From: Streptococcus australis ATCC 700641
Lineage (GTDB): Bacteria > Bacillota > Bacilli > Lactobacillales > Streptococcaceae
DNA length: 64,000 bases
Direction of reading: 5' to 3'
Assembly (NCBI RefSeq): GCF_000186465.1
Contig: NZ_GL636091.1
Span: 1,498,981-1,562,980, forward strand
Below are positions 1 through 8,346 of the stretch, in pieces. Below the pieces are notes generated by a model that saw only the letters and a program-made list of their open reading frames with translations, searched no databases and was not told where the DNA came from. Position numbers and translations under genes: made by a program. Within the stretch, counting starts at the first letter, position 1. Every line of letters begins with the position of its first letter.

Positions 1-1532
1 TTCAACGCCAAGATAAGAATGGTACAGTTGTGAAAGCTATGTACACACCAACCGTAACACCAGTAACACCAACTGGTACTCCAGCAGTATCTACTGATGT
101 ACAAGGTGCTACACAAACAGGTAAACCAAGCTTCACAGAAGGTGATAGCCGTGTACCGATGAATGATGAGGTTCCAGCAACCTTTGACGATGGTTCAACT
201 ACGAAGACAATTCCAGGTGTTGGTACTTACACAGTAGCAGCTGACGGAACAGTGACTTTCGTACCAGAGAAATCATTTGTCGGAACTGCACCAGCAGTGA
301 CAGTAGTTCGTGAAGATGTGAACGGAACAAAAGCTTCTGCGACCTACACACCAACTGTGACTCCGGTGACTCCAACAGCTGAGCCAGCAACTTCTACAGA
401 CATCCAAGGTCAAACACAATCTGGTAAACCAAGCTTCACGCCTGGTAACCCAAGTGTACCAATGGATGATGAAGTTCCAGCCACCTTTGAAGATGGATCA
501 ACTACGAAGACAATTCCAGGCGAAGGAACTTATACAGTTGCTCCAGATGGAACAGTAACCTTCGTACCAGAAAAATCATTCACAGGAACAGGTACAGGCG
601 TAACTGTGAAACGTGTTGACAAGAACGGTACAGCTATTACAGCGAAGTACACACCAACTGTGACTCCTGTTGCACCAACAGCTGAACCAGTTACTTCAAT
701 TGGTAAGAAGGGTGCTACTCAAACAGGTAAACCAAGTTTCACAGAAGGTGATAGCCGTGTACCAATGAATGACGAAGTTCCAGCAACCTTTGACGATGGT
801 TCAACTACGAAGACAATTCCAGGTGTTGGTACTTACACAGTAGCAGCAGACGGAACAGTAACCTTCACTCCAGAACCTGAATTTACTGGTACTGCACCAG
901 CAGTGACAGTAGTTCGTGAAGATGTGAACGGAACAAAAGCTTCTGCAACTTACACACCAACTGTTCTTCCAATCACTAAGTTTGTTGATAAGGAAGGCAA
1001 GGAAATCCCAGGATACCCTACAGTTGATGGCGAACAACCGAAAGCTGAAATTCCAGGATACCGCTTTGTTGAAACGAAAAAATTACCAAATGGTGATACA
1101 GAGCATGTCTATGAAAAATTAGTAACGACTCATGTGGATGAAGATGGAAAAGTAATCCCAGGTTACCCAACAGAAGATGGTAAGCAACCGAAGAAAGATA
1201 TCCTAGGTTATGACTTCGTGAAGACTATTGTAGATAAAGATGGAAATACTCAACATATCTACAAGAAGACTGTGACACCAACTCCAACGCCGGATCCAAC
1301 TCCGACACCACAGCCGCAACCACAACCTACTCCACAACCAAAACCAGAAGAGCCAACGATTCCTGTCGTTCCAGAAACGAAAGAAGAAGTGAAGTATATC
1401 GATCCACAAAATCCTACTGCACAACTTCCAAATACAGGAACAAAAGAATCTTCTACTGCTGGTCTTGCAATCTTTAGTGCTTTAGCAGGTCTCTCATTGT
1501 TCGGATTTGCTAAACGCAAAAAAGAAGACTAA
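1..1532 (+). CDS. LPXTG-anchored surface protein with CshA-type fibril repeats (5' end outside window)
   Basis: This is the C-terminal part of a cell-wall-anchored adhesin. The frame is open to the first base of the window, and it begins inside a repeat unit, so the real start lies upstream. About three copies of a roughly 100-residue unit follow, each with a YTPTVTPV linker, a PSVPM/SRVPM motif, VPATF(D/E)DGSTTKTIPG and GTYTV..DGTVTF. This pattern matches the CshA-type fibril repeat family. Two shorter units with IPGYPT and GY(R/D)FV precede a Thr/Pro/Gln-rich wall-spanning stretch. The sorting signal is LPNTG, 30 residues from the C-terminus, then a hydrophobic segment and the basic tail KRKKED. 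The family mediates adhesion and forms peritrichous fibrils in oral streptococci. The product should be linked to peptidoglycan by sortase A. The near-identical DNA of the repeats makes copy number prone to change and to misassembly. Confidence 0.93.
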   Translation, partial: QRQDKNGTVVKAMYTPTVTPVTPTGTPAVSTDVQGATQTGKPSFTEGDSRVPMNDEVPATFDDGSTTKTIPGVGTYTVAADGTVTFVPEKSFVGTAPAVTVVREDVNGTKASATYTPTVTPVTPTAEPATSTDIQGQTQSGKPSFTPGNPSVPMDDEVPATFEDGSTTKTIPGEGTYTVAPDGTVTFVPEKSFTGTGTGVTVKRVDKNGTAITAKYTPTVTPVAPTAEPVTSIGKKGATQTGKPSFTEGDSRVPMNDEVPATFDDGSTTKTIPGVGTYTVAADGTVTFTPEPEFTGTAPAVTVVREDVNGTKASATYTPTVLPITKFVDKEGKEIPGYPTVDGEQPKAEIPGYRFVETKKLPNGDTEHVYEKLVTTHVDEDGKVIPGYPTEDGKQPKKDILGYDFVKTIVDKDGNTQHIYKKTVTPTPTPDPTPTPQPQPQPTPQPKPEEPTIPVVPETKEEVKYIDPQNPTAQLPNTGTKESSTAGLAIFSALAGLSLFGFAKRKKED

Positions 1533-1552
1533 GATCTAGGATTTGTCTCATT

Positions 1553-1579
1553 AAAACCGCGAGAAATCGCGGTTTTTTT
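1553..1579 (+). terminator. intrinsic terminator of the surface-protein gene
   Basis: A perfect stem (AAACCGCGA / TCGCGGTTT) with a GAAA tetraloop runs into seven T residues, 20 bases after the stop codon. Confidence 0.9.
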
Positions 1580-1681
1580 AACGGAAAAAATAGAAATTTT
1601 TGATCGAGGAAGCAATAGTTAGAAACAGTCTTTTCTAGAAAAATTTGATAAAATAGAAGTATCAGTGTAAAGGATGTAAGA

Positions 1682-2194
1682 ATGAGTAAGAAAGTAATTG
1701 GCATTTGGGCTCAGACGAAGAATGGAGTGATCGGCAAGGACCAGGTGATGCCTTGGCATTTACCAGCTGAATTGCAGCACTTTAAACAAACGACTACAGG
1801 CCATGCGATCCTTATGGGAAGAGTTACCTACGAAGGTTTAAACAAACGAGTCCTCCCAAATCGGACCAATATCATTCTCTCTAGAGATGACAAGTATGAT
1901 GTAGAGAATGAAGAGGTTTTGTTAAAAACCTCAGTTGAAGACGTTTTAAACTGGTATAAGGGACAGGATTTGTCACTCTTTATTATCGGTGGTGAGAAGG
2001 TCATCCGTCTTTTCGAGCCTCATCTAGAGGAGCTCTATCAGACTGTCATCGATGCCGAATTGGAAGGAGATACCTACTTCCCGGAAGACTTCCGGTGGGA
2101 CCAGTTTCAATTATTAGACGAGCGGACAATCGAAAAAGATGAAAAAAACCCTTACGACTTTACTATTAGACATTTTAAAAGAAAGGAAGACTAG
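1682..2194 (+). CDS. folA: dihydrofolate reductase
   Basis: Reduces dihydrofolate to tetrahydrofolate with NADPH in the cytosol; it is the trimethoprim target. The 170-residue length is normal. The N-terminus has the substrate-loop signature GVIGKDQVMPWHLPAE (residues 15-30), with the active-site acid at E30. MGRVTYEGL and the FIIGGEKVI nucleotide-binding segment follow. An isoleucine pair is kept before the GG motif, where a leucine change is known to give trimethoprim resistance in pneumococci, so the gene looks wild type. An AAGGATG ribosome site sits just before the ATG. The gene leads a run with a small membrane protein and clpX, a conserved streptococcal order. Confidence 0.95.
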   Translation: MSKKVIGIWAQTKNGVIGKDQVMPWHLPAELQHFKQTTTGHAILMGRVTYEGLNKRVLPNRTNIILSRDDKYDVENEEVLLKTSVEDVLNWYKGQDLSLFIIGGEKVIRLFEPHLEELYQTVIDAELEGDTYFPEDFRWDQFQLLDERTIEKDEKNPYDFTIRHFKRKED

Positions 2195-2197
2195 TTG

Positions 2198-2371
2198 ATG
2201 GAACGTAGTATCTTTGGCTTTTTTACAGCAGTTTTATGCGTGATTTGCCTGGTATGTGCTTCCCAGACTCTTCGGAAAAAGCGCTATGGCTTAGCCACCC
2301 TCTTCTTATTAAATGCCTTTACTAATCTTGTGAATTCTATTCACGCCTTTTATATGACTTTATTTAAATAA
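2198..2371 (+). CDS. small membrane protein between folA and clpX (57 aa)
   Basis: A short open frame starts with ATG three bases after the folA stop, and folA ends in GAAAGGAAG, which can act as its ribosome site. The product begins MERSIFGFFTAVLCVICLVC, a single hydrophobic segment. A basic stretch (LRKKRYG) and a second hydrophobic stretch (LATLFLLNAFTNLV) follow, so it probably spans the membrane twice. From memory, pneumococcal genomes also carry a small hypothetical gene between dfr and clpX, which supports it being real. I do not recognise a function. Confidence 0.7.
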   Translation: MERSIFGFFTAVLCVICLVCASQTLRKKRYGLATLFLLNAFTNLVNSIHAFYMTLFK

Positions 2372-2404
2372 ATTACAAACAGACTATAGAATCGGGAGAA
2401 GAAA

Positions 2405-3637
2405 ATGCCTACAAATCAATCAAACGATATGATGGTTTATTGTTCGTTTTGTGGTAAGAACCAAGACGAAGTACAGAAGATTATTGCTGGGAACAATGCC
2501 TTTATCTGTAATGAATGTGTTGAGTTAGCTCAAGAAATCATTCGAGAAGAATTAGCTGAGGAAGTCTTGGCAGACCTTTCAGAGGTTCCAAAACCAATCG
2601 AACTTCTCAATATCCTTAACCACTATGTCATCGGTCAAGATCGTGCTAAACGAGCACTAGCAGTAGCTGTCTACAATCACTACAAACGGATTAACTTCCA
2701 CGAAAATCGTGAAGATGACAATGATGTGGATTTACAAAAATCAAACATTTTGATGGTCGGTCCTACAGGTTCAGGAAAAACTTTCTTGGCTCAAACGCTT
2801 GCTAAGAGCTTGAATGTTCCATTTGCCATCGCCGATGCCACAGCCTTGACAGAAGCGGGTTACGTCGGAGAAGACGTTGAAAACATCCTTCTTAAGCTCT
2901 TGCAAGCGGCTGACTTCAATATTGAACGTGCAGAACGTGGCATCATCTATGTTGATGAAATCGATAAGATTGCTAAGAAGAGCGAGAACGTCTCGATCAC
3001 TCGTGATGTATCTGGTGAAGGGGTACAGCAAGCCCTCTTGAAGATCATCGAGGGTACTGTAGCGAGTGTTCCACCTCAAGGCGGACGCAAGCATCCTCAA
3101 CAAGAGATGATCCAAGTTGACACCAAAAACATTCTTTTCATCGTTGGTGGAGCCTTTGATGGAATTGAAGAAATTGTGAAGCAACGTCTTGGTGAAAAGA
3201 TTATCGGATTTGGGAAAAATAACAAAGCCATTGATGAATCCAGCTCTTATATGCAAGAAATCATTGCAGAAGATATTCAAAAATTCGGTATTATTCCTGA
3301 GTTAATCGGTCGTCTTCCTGTTCTTGCTGCATTAGAGCAATTGACAGTGGATGACTTGGTTCGTATTTTGAAAGAACCAAGAAATGCCTTGGTGAAACAA
3401 TACCAAGCTCTCTTATCCTTTGATGATGTTGAATTAGAATTTGATGACGAAGCACTTGAAGAGATTGCAAGTAAAGCTATCGAACGCAAGACAGGTGCTC
3501 GTGGACTACGCTCTATCATCGAAGAAACTATGTTGGATGTGATGTTTGAAGTTCCAAGTCAAGAAGACGTCAAACTGGTTCGAATCACTAAAGAAGCAGT
3601 TAACGGAACCGAAAAACCAATTTTAGAAACTGCCTAG
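2405..3637 (+). CDS. clpX: ATP-dependent Clp protease ATP-binding subunit ClpX
   Basis: AAA+ unfoldase that feeds tagged proteins to ClpP. At 410 residues it has the full family length. The N-terminal zinc-binding domain has C13, C16, C35 and C38. Walker A (GPTGSGKT) is at residues 119-126 and Walker B is IIYVDEIDK. The pore region [13 protein letters not shown] and the IGFG loop that docks on ClpP (KIIGFGKNN) are present, as is the C-terminal small domain with [19 protein letters not shown] ribosome site precedes the ATG. It is followed 11 bases later by ysxC, a conserved pairing, so the two are probably cotranscribed. Confidence 0.97.
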   Translation: MPTNQSNDMMVYCSFCGKNQDEVQKIIAGNNAFICNECVELAQEIIREELAEEVLADLSEVPKPIELLNILNHYVIGQDRAKRALAVAVYNHYKRINFHENREDDNDVDLQKSNILMVGPTGSGKTFLAQTLAKSLNVPFAIADATALTEAGYVGEDVENILLKLLQAADFNIERAERGIIYVDEIDKIAKKSENVSITRDVSGEGVQQALLKIIEGTVASVPPQGGRKHPQQEMIQVDTKNILFIVGGAFDGIEEIVKQRLGEKIIGFGKNNKAIDESSSYMQEIIAEDIQKFGIIPELIGRLPVLAALEQLTVDDLVRILKEPRNALVKQYQALLSFDDVELEFDDEALEEIASKAIERKTGARGLRSIIEETMLDVMFEVPSQEDVKLVRITKEAVNGTEKPILETA

Positions 3638-3648
3638 AAAGAAATTCT

Positions 3649-4245
3649 ATGAAAGTAAATACTCATAATGCGGATATCCTCTTGAGCGCTACCAATAAAG
3701 GTCATTATCCTCAAGATGATATCCCAGAAGTTGCACTTGCCGGTCGATCAAATGTCGGCAAGTCTTCTTTTATTAATACCATGTTGAATCGCAAGAATTT
3801 GGCCCGTACATCAGGAAAACCAGGAAAAACACAATTATTAAACTTTTTCAATATCGATGACCAGCTTCGTTTTGTCGATGTACCCGGCTATGGTTATGCC
3901 CGTGTCTCCAAAAAAGAACGCGAGAAATGGGGCAAGATGATTGAAGAATATCTGACAACGAGAGAAAATTTAAGAGCGGTTGTCAGCTTGGTAGATCTTC
4001 GTCATGAACCCTCAGCAGATGATGTCCAGATGTATGAGTTTTTAAAATATTACGAGATTCCTGTTATCTTGGTTGCGACGAAAGCCGACAAAATTCCAAG
4101 AGGAAAATGGAACAAGCATGAATCCATGATCAAGAAGAAATTGGATTTTGATAAAACAGATACCTTTATCATCTTCTCATCGGTCAATAAAACTGGAGTG
4201 GAAGAAGCTTGGGATGCAATTTTCGACTATAGTTTTTCGGAATAA
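3649..4245 (+). CDS. ysxC: ribosome biogenesis GTP-binding protein YsxC/YihA (EngB)
   Basis: Essential small GTPase of the TrmE-Era-EngA-EngB group, needed for assembly of the large ribosomal subunit. It has 198 residues, the usual length. G1 is GRSNVGKSS (residues 32-40). The switch II region is [16 protein letters not shown]4 is TKADK and G5 is FSSVNKTG. It follows clpX directly with only 11 bases between them and an AAGAAATT stretch upstream, so translation is probably coupled. Confidence 0.95.
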   Translation: MKVNTHNADILLSATNKGHYPQDDIPEVALAGRSNVGKSSFINTMLNRKNLARTSGKPGKTQLLNFFNIDDQLRFVDVPGYGYARVSKKEREKWGKMIEEYLTTRENLRAVVSLVDLRHEPSADDVQMYEFLKYYEIPVILVATKADKIPRGKWNKHESMIKKKLDFDKTDTFIIFSSVNKTGVEEAWDAIFDYSFSE

Positions 4246-4294
4246 ATCGTATTGTCGCTAGCCTGTTATTTATTTGTTTGATTTATCTCGATAT

Positions 4295-4311
4295 TGTAAT
4301 TAAAACGTAAT
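4295..4311 (+). promoter_or_regulatory. WalR/VicR-like direct repeat upstream of a glucosaminidase gene
   Basis: TGTAAT-TAAAA-CGTAAT matches the WalR/VicR consensus TGTWAH-N5-TGTWAH with one mismatch (C for the first T of the second half-site). It lies 32 bases upstream of the -10 box at 4344-4349. WalR regulons in streptococci contain cell-wall hydrolases, which fits the gene downstream. Binding itself is inference. Confidence 0.5.
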
Positions 4312-4340
4312 ATTGAACTCAACAATTTAATGCTTTTATG

Positions 4341-4349
4341 TGCTATAAT
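4341..4349 (+). promoter_or_regulatory. extended -10 promoter of the glucosaminidase gene
   Basis: TGC-TATAAT (extended -10, hexamer at 4344-4349) lacks a good -35 box at normal spacing, which is compatible with activator dependence. Confidence 0.65.
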
Positions 4350-4391
4350 CATCTTAAAGAGTTTTCGTTAAAAAATTAGGAGATTATCACA

Positions 4392-5090
4392 TTGAAAAAA
4401 ATACTAAATAAATCGAAATTGGTTGGATCCTTAGTAGCTCTGGTAGCTGCAGGAACAGTAGCGGCAGCAATGAGCGAGCATGTAGGAAACGTTGGTGCTA
4501 ACGATGAGGCTTATTCTCAATACGCAGATCCAACAGAAGCTTTCATCTCACAAATCGGTGAATCTGCTCGTCAGCTTGGTCAAGAAAATGATCTGTATGC
4601 ATCAGTTATGATTGCTCAAGCTATCTTAGAAAGTGGAGCTGGTCAATCTGGTTTGTCATCTTATCCACACTACAACCTTTTTGGTATTAAAGGTAGTTAT
4701 GCTGGTCAATCAACAGTGATGCAAACATGGGAAGATGATGGTGCTGGGAATGCCTATACCATCAACGATGCTTTCCGTTCATACCCTAGCTACTATGAAT
4801 CATTGCAAGACTACGTTGCAGTTTTGAAACAAGGTCATTTTGCTGGCGCTTGGAAGAGCAATACAACAAGCTATCAGGATGCAACAGCTGCTTTAACCGG
4901 TGTCTATGCTACTGACACTAGTTACTATGCAAAATTGAACCATATCATTGAAACTTACAACCTTACTCAGTATGACTCACCTAGTGTGTATGGTGGCTAT
5001 GAAGGTACTGTCTACAATCCTTATCGCCAACAATATACAACACAAGAAATCTTGAACTTGGATATTGCTTGGGCGAATCGTTTCTTGTAA
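4392..5090 (+). CDS. secreted glucosaminidase-domain cell-wall hydrolase
   Basis: Predicted peptidoglycan hydrolase of the endo-beta-N-acetylglucosaminidase fold (232 residues). The N-terminus MKKILNKSKLVGSLVALVAA with VGAN is a signal peptide, cut near residue 36. One glucosaminidase domain follows (about residues 45-195), with the AQAILESGAG motif holding the likely catalytic Glu and the NLFGIKG and DAFRSYPSYYESLQDY signatures. There is no LysM, choline-binding or SH3 wall-binding module, so targeting is by another route. The start is TTG at 4392, chosen because AGGAG lies nine bases upstream and the signal peptide begins there. It is monocistronic, with its own promoter and terminator and a WalR-like box. 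It may act in daughter-cell separation. Confidence 0.88.
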   Translation: MKKILNKSKLVGSLVALVAAGTVAAAMSEHVGNVGANDEAYSQYADPTEAFISQIGESARQLGQENDLYASVMIAQAILESGAGQSGLSSYPHYNLFGIKGSYAGQSTVMQTWEDDGAGNAYTINDAFRSYPSYYESLQDYVAVLKQGHFAGAWKSNTTSYQDATAALTGVYATDTSYYAKLNHIIETYNLTQYDSPSVYGGYEGTVYNPYRQQYTTQEILNLDIAWANRFL

Positions 5091-5112
5091 GATATGATTT
5101 AAATTGAATTTT

Positions 5113-5138
5113 AAACAGACTCTCAAAGTCTGTTTTTT
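5113..5138 (+). terminator. intrinsic terminator of the glucosaminidase gene
   Basis: AAACAGACT-CTCAA-AGTCTGTTT stem followed by a T run, 22 bases after the stop codon. Confidence 0.88.
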
Positions 5139-5205
5139 ATTTTATCGTTTTAAATCGATTTTTTTATTTTTCTTGTGGGACTTAGGATTTTTACTTTAAA
5201 TTTTT

Positions 5206-5243
5206 CTGAAAACCTTTTCAGATAGTCTATTCTATGATATAAT
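5206..5243 (+). promoter_or_regulatory. promoter with cre-like palindrome for the FNT channel gene
   Basis: The palindrome CTGAAAACCTTTTCAG (5206-5221) covers the -35 box TTTTCA (5215-5220). The -10 box TATAAT (5238-5243) lies 17 bases on and has an upstream TG. The palindrome resembles a CcpA cre site of the TGAAA-N4-TTTCA type, but the central CG is CC. Confidence 0.6.
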
Positions 5244-5280
5244 GAAGAAGTTCACAAATTCAATATATAAGGAGATTCAG

Positions 5281-6078
5281 ATGGGAGAATCAAATTTTGT
5301 TCTTAAGGTAGAAGCAGCATGTCAGAAGAAGGAAGAATTGTATACGGCTTCTAAAGCTCGTTATGCGGTTCGCTCTATGTTCGCGGGTGCGTTTTTGACA
5401 ATGAGTACTGCAGTAGGGATTGTGGGGGCAGACCTTCTCAACACTTTCTTGCCTGGTTCTGGTCGTTTCTTATTCCCATTTATTTTTGCGTGGGGATTGG
5501 TTTATTTACTATTCTTAAATAGTGAGTTAACGACTTCCAATATGATGTACCTTACAGCTGGTGTTTATTTAAAGAAGATTAATTGGAAGAAAGCTTTAGA
5601 AATTTTACTCTATTGTACATTTTTTAACCTAGTCGGTGCTTTGTTCCTTGCTTTCCTCTTTGGACAGACTAGTGCATTTTCAAACCTAAATCCAAAAGGC
5701 TTTCTTGGATCGGTTGTAGAGATGAAGCTCCAACGTTCGAATCAATTGGTCTTCTTTGAAGGGGTTATTGCCAACATCTTTGTTAATATAGCTATTTTGT
5801 CCTATTTATTCTTTAAAGATGAAACAGCGAAAGTTCTGATGGCTTTGTCAGCAATTTATATGTTTGTTTTCCTTACCAATGAACACATTGCGGCGAACTT
5901 TGCTTCTTTCTCATTAGCTACTTTTAATTCTATTGCGAAAGATTTGCCTCATCTAGAGTTCTTCAATGTTCTTCGTCATTACACTGTCACTTTTGTAGGG
6001 AATTGGGTAGGAGGAGGAGTCATCATGGGCTTGGCCTATGCGTGGCTCAATCGTACAAAGACTATTTATAAAGATTAA
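5281..6078 (+). CDS. formate/nitrite transporter (FNT) family membrane channel
   Basis: An FNT-family protein of 265 residues with about six membrane segments. It should pass small monovalent anions such as formate, nitrite, lactate or hydrosulfide. Family features are the repeated SMFAGAFLTMS and FFEGVIANIFVNIA helical breaks, plus a TNEHIAANFASF segment near the third repeat. The substrate cannot be set from sequence. The start is ATG 5281, preceded by AAGGAG at 5269-5274. An in-frame ATG at 5242 overlaps the -10 box and cannot be used. The cre-like palindrome in its promoter suggests carbon control, which would suit formate export during mixed-acid fermentation. Confidence 0.85.
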   Translation: MGESNFVLKVEAACQKKEELYTASKARYAVRSMFAGAFLTMSTAVGIVGADLLNTFLPGSGRFLFPFIFAWGLVYLLFLNSELTTSNMMYLTAGVYLKKINWKKALEILLYCTFFNLVGALFLAFLFGQTSAFSNLNPKGFLGSVVEMKLQRSNQLVFFEGVIANIFVNIAILSYLFFKDETAKVLMALSAIYMFVFLTNEHIAANFASFSLATFNSIAKDLPHLEFFNVLRHYTVTFVGNWVGGGVIMGLAYAWLNRTKTIYKD

Positions 6079-6106
6079 GATTTTTTAAAAAAGTTTGCAA
6101 AAATAC

Positions 6107-6134
6107 TTGCATTCTTTTTTTTATGTGATACACT
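6107..6134 (+). promoter_or_regulatory. rplJL promoter
   Basis: TTGCAT (6107-6112), 16-base spacer and TACACT (6129-6134), placed just upstream of the L10 leader. Confidence 0.7.
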
Positions 6135-6140
6135 TAATAA

Positions 6141-6265
6141 CGGTTTGAAAAAACTGCCTAAGACAGTAGGGGAGCTAGACTCATAAATATCCTACCAAGG
6201 ACAAAACGTATCATGTAAAAAGAAGCGTATTGTACTTTCGTGTCTAGGTTTGGGCGCGTTTTTCT
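6141..6265 (+). ncRNA. ribosomal protein L10 leader (rplJL autoregulatory RNA)
   Basis: The 5' UTR of rplJ carries the L10-leader core, including ATATCCTACCAAGGAC at 6187-6202, flanked by pairing arms. A 3' portion near 6216-6265 has AAAAAGAAGCG opposite GCGCGTTTTTCTTTT and can form a terminator-like hairpin. In Firmicutes, L10(L12)4 binds this leader and represses its own operon. Confidence 0.85.
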
Positions 6266-6312
6266 TTTGGAAAAATTCCCCAAGCAAAATAATTACGGAG
6301 GTGAACACACTA

Positions 6313-6813
6313 ATGAGTGAAGCAATTATTGCTAAAAAAGCGGAACTAGTTGATGTAGTAGCTGAGAAAATGAAAGCTGCTGCTTCTATCGTCGTTGTTG
6401 ACGCTCGTGGTTTAACAGTTGACCAAGATACAGTTCTTCGTCGTGAGCTTCGTGGAAGCGAAGTTGAGTATAAAGTTATTAAAAACTCAATCTTACGTCG
6501 TGCAGCTGAAAAAGCTGGTCTTGAAGAATTGGCATCTGTATTTGTTGGACCATCTGCAGTAGCATTTTCTAACGAAGATGTTATCGCACCAGCGAAAATC
6601 TTGAACGACTTTTCTAAAACCGCTGACGCACTTGAAATCAAAGGTGGTGCAATCGAAGGCGCTGTCGCATCTAAAGAAGAGATTCTTGCTCTTGCAACTC
6701 TTCCAAACCGCGAAGGACTTCTTTCTATGCTCCTTTCTGTACTTCAAGCGCCAGTGCGCAACGTTGCTCTTGCAGTCAAAGCGGTTGCAGACAACAAAGA
6801 AGACGCAGCTTAA
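6313..6813 (+). CDS. rplJ: 50S ribosomal protein L10
   Basis: L10 forms the base of the ribosomal stalk and binds L12 dimers and 23S rRNA. The product starts [20 protein letters not shown] and is 166 residues long, the usual streptococcal size. [20 protein letters not shown] and the [12 protein letters not shown] segment match the family. ATG 6313 is chosen because GGAGGTGA lies eight bases upstream; an upstream in-frame extension would run into the leader RNA. rplL follows after 76 bases, and the pair is controlled by the L10 leader. Confidence 0.96.
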   Translation: MSEAIIAKKAELVDVVAEKMKAAASIVVVDARGLTVDQDTVLRRELRGSEVEYKVIKNSILRRAAEKAGLEELASVFVGPSAVAFSNEDVIAPAKILNDFSKTADALEIKGGAIEGAVASKEEILALATLPNREGLLSMLLSVLQAPVRNVALAVKAVADNKEDAA

Positions 6814-6889
6814 TTTTAAGCTACGCAGCGTAGCCTAGCTACAAAAAAATATAAATTAAAAATTTAAAACTTATTTGGAGGAAATAACA

Positions 6890-7258
6890 ATGGCATTGAA
6901 CATTGAAAACATTATTGCTGAAATTAAAGAAGCTTCAATTCTTGAATTGAACGACCTTGTAAAAGCTATCGAAGAAGAATTTGGTGTAACTGCAGCTGCT
7001 CCTGTAGCTGTTGCTGCAGCTGGTGCTGCTGACGCTGGTGCTGCTAAAGATTCATTCGACGTTGAATTGACATCTGCAGGCGACAAGAAAGTCGGCGTTA
7101 TCAAAGTTGTACGTGAAATCACAGGTCTTGGTCTTAAAGAAGCTAAAGAACTTGTTGATGGAGCACCAGCACTTGTTAAAGAAGGTGTTGCTACAGCTGA
7201 AGCTGAAGAAATCAAAGCTAAATTGGAAGAAGCTGGAGCTTCAGTTACTCTTAAATAA
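6890..7258 (+). CDS. rplL: 50S ribosomal protein L7/L12
   Basis: Stalk protein that recruits translation factors. It has 122 residues. The N-terminal dimerisation domain begins [17 protein letters not shown]. An Ala-rich hinge follows, then the C-terminal domain with [24 protein letters not shown] sits eight bases before the ATG. It is the second gene of the rplJL operon, and a strong terminator follows. Confidence 0.97.
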   Translation: MALNIENIIAEIKEASILELNDLVKAIEEEFGVTAAAPVAVAAAGAADAGAAKDSFDVELTSAGDKKVGVIKVVREITGLGLKEAKELVDGAPALVKEGVATAEAEEIKAKLEEAGASVTLK

Positions 7259-7278
7259 TAGAGTTTCCAATCAAAATG

Positions 7279-7306
7279 AAAACCGAGGTTTAGGCCTCGG
7301 TTTTTT
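7279..7306 (+). terminator. intrinsic terminator of rplJL
   Basis: AACCGAGG / CCTCGGTT stem with a short loop and six T residues. Confidence 0.92.
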
Positions 7307-7715
7307 GTGTACAATTTTGAATATAGATCTATATTGTACAGATTTACTTTTGTCCTATGTCGAGTGTATGACCCTTGTTATAATTTTCTTTAATGAAAAG
7401 CTATATTTCTAGATAGTATCTAAGTCTTATTGGAGTATATATAGCATTTTAACAATTTGAAATTATTAATAAGAAAAAGGAGAGTATTAATCTTTGTCTT
7501 TAGAATGATCGTTTCCTTTCATAAATAAACTGCCTTAAATTTAAATTCTATTATTCAATATATTGGAAATATTTTATATTTACAAGAAAAAGTATTGTAC
7601 TGTTAAAATACAGTTTTTAACTCATACAATAAACTTCCACCTTTAAATCTCATTTAGCGATTCTATAATCACAAGCCACTTCCATATCTTTTCAAGTTCT
7701 TACTAATTTATTATG
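7307..7715. other. AT-rich gene-free stretch with a palindrome
   Basis: No credible coding frame on either strand. It holds the palindrome AATATAGATCTATATT (7320-7335) nested between TGTACAAT (7308-7315) and ATTGTACA (7333-7340), directly after the rplL terminator. An AAAAAGGAGAG ribosome-site-like sequence near 7473-7483 has no start codon at the right distance. The rest is featureless A/T. Confidence 0.6.
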
Positions 7716-7744
7716 TTGTTAGACTTCTATTTTTTTGCTAAAAT
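7716..7744 (+). promoter_or_regulatory. promoter of the small lipoprotein gene
   Basis: TTGTTA (7716-7721), 17-base spacer, TGC-TAAAAT (hexamer 7739-7744). Confidence 0.75.
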
Positions 7745-7774
7745 AGTTCCTATAAACAAAAAAGGAGATTTCTG

Positions 7775-8227
7775 ATGAAATACTTTAAACGTCTTGTCTT
7801 TGCTGCTTTGTTGGCAGTTGGTGCGGTTTTCCTTGTAGCTTGTGGTTCTACAACTAGCGATAATGGGAAATATGTCTATAAAGCTGATAAGGAGAAAATA
7901 GAAAGTATCCTTAAAGAGCAAGGAGCTACTGATGAGCAGCTTGAGAAAGTCGCTGGTCAAATTGCATTATCAATGACGATCGAAATTAAAGATAAAAAAG
8001 CCAAATTGACTGTTGAAATGAATGCCCTAGGAAATAATAGAAAGAAATCATTTGACCTAAAAGCTGATCAAGGTAGCAAAACTCTTGAGTCAGAAGAAGG
8101 TGGTAATGATAAAGTCAAGTATAAGATTGACGGGGATGTTTTAACTTTGGACTTGAGTAAATTTAAGTCTAACGATAGCGAAACATTTGCTTTCTTCAAA
8201 GATGCAAAATTCAAACGTCAAAAATAA
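7775..8227 (+). CDS. small lipoprotein of unknown function (150 aa)
   Basis: A type II signal peptide (MKYFKRLVFAALLAVGAVF) ends in the lipobox LVAC, so the mature protein is acylated at Cys23 and anchored outside the membrane. The remaining roughly 125 residues are rich in Lys and Asp. They alternate beta-prone stretches (ALSMTIEIKDKKAKLTVEM, KVKYKIDGDVLTLDLSKF), which suggests a small beta-sandwich of the kind seen in DUF-type streptococcal lipoproteins. I do not recognise the family. AAAGGAG lies before the ATG, and the gene has its own promoter and terminator. Confidence 0.85.
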   Translation: MKYFKRLVFAALLAVGAVFLVACGSTTSDNGKYVYKADKEKIESILKEQGATDEQLEKVAGQIALSMTIEIKDKKAKLTVEMNALGNNRKKSFDLKADQGSKTLESEEGGNDKVKYKIDGDVLTLDLSKFKSNDSETFAFFKDAKFKRQK

Positions 8228-8237
8228 TCGTATTTAG

Positions 8238-8266
8238 AAGGGATAGCTGAGGCTATCCTCTTTTTT
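8238..8266 (+). terminator. intrinsic terminator of the lipoprotein gene
   Basis: GGATAGC / GCTATCC stem with a TGAG loop, then CTCTTTTTT. Confidence 0.88.
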
Positions 8267-8294
8267 ATTCCTTGCTTTTCATCTGCTCTTTTCC

Positions 8295-8323
8295 TTGCTA
8301 GCCTAAGCGGGATCTGATATAAT
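8295..8323 (+). promoter_or_regulatory. promoter of the ABC exporter operon
   Basis: TTGCTA (8295-8300), 17-base spacer, TATAAT (8318-8323) with an upstream TG. Transcription should start near 8330. Confidence 0.8.
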
Positions 8324-8346
8324 AGGGATGAATTGGAGGAGGCAAC

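Noticed and set aside
2771..3280. 169-codon open frame on the - strand inside clpX
   Set aside because: Lies wholly antisense to a highly conserved gene, has no family resemblance, and follows from the codon use of the sense strand.
5242..5280. Upstream in-frame ATG as start of the FNT gene
   Set aside because: It overlaps the -10 box TATAAT (5238-5243) and so lies upstream of the transcript start.
6192..6641. 149-codon open frame on the - strand over rplJ and its leader
   Set aside because: Antisense to rplJ and the L10 leader; no ribosome site or family.
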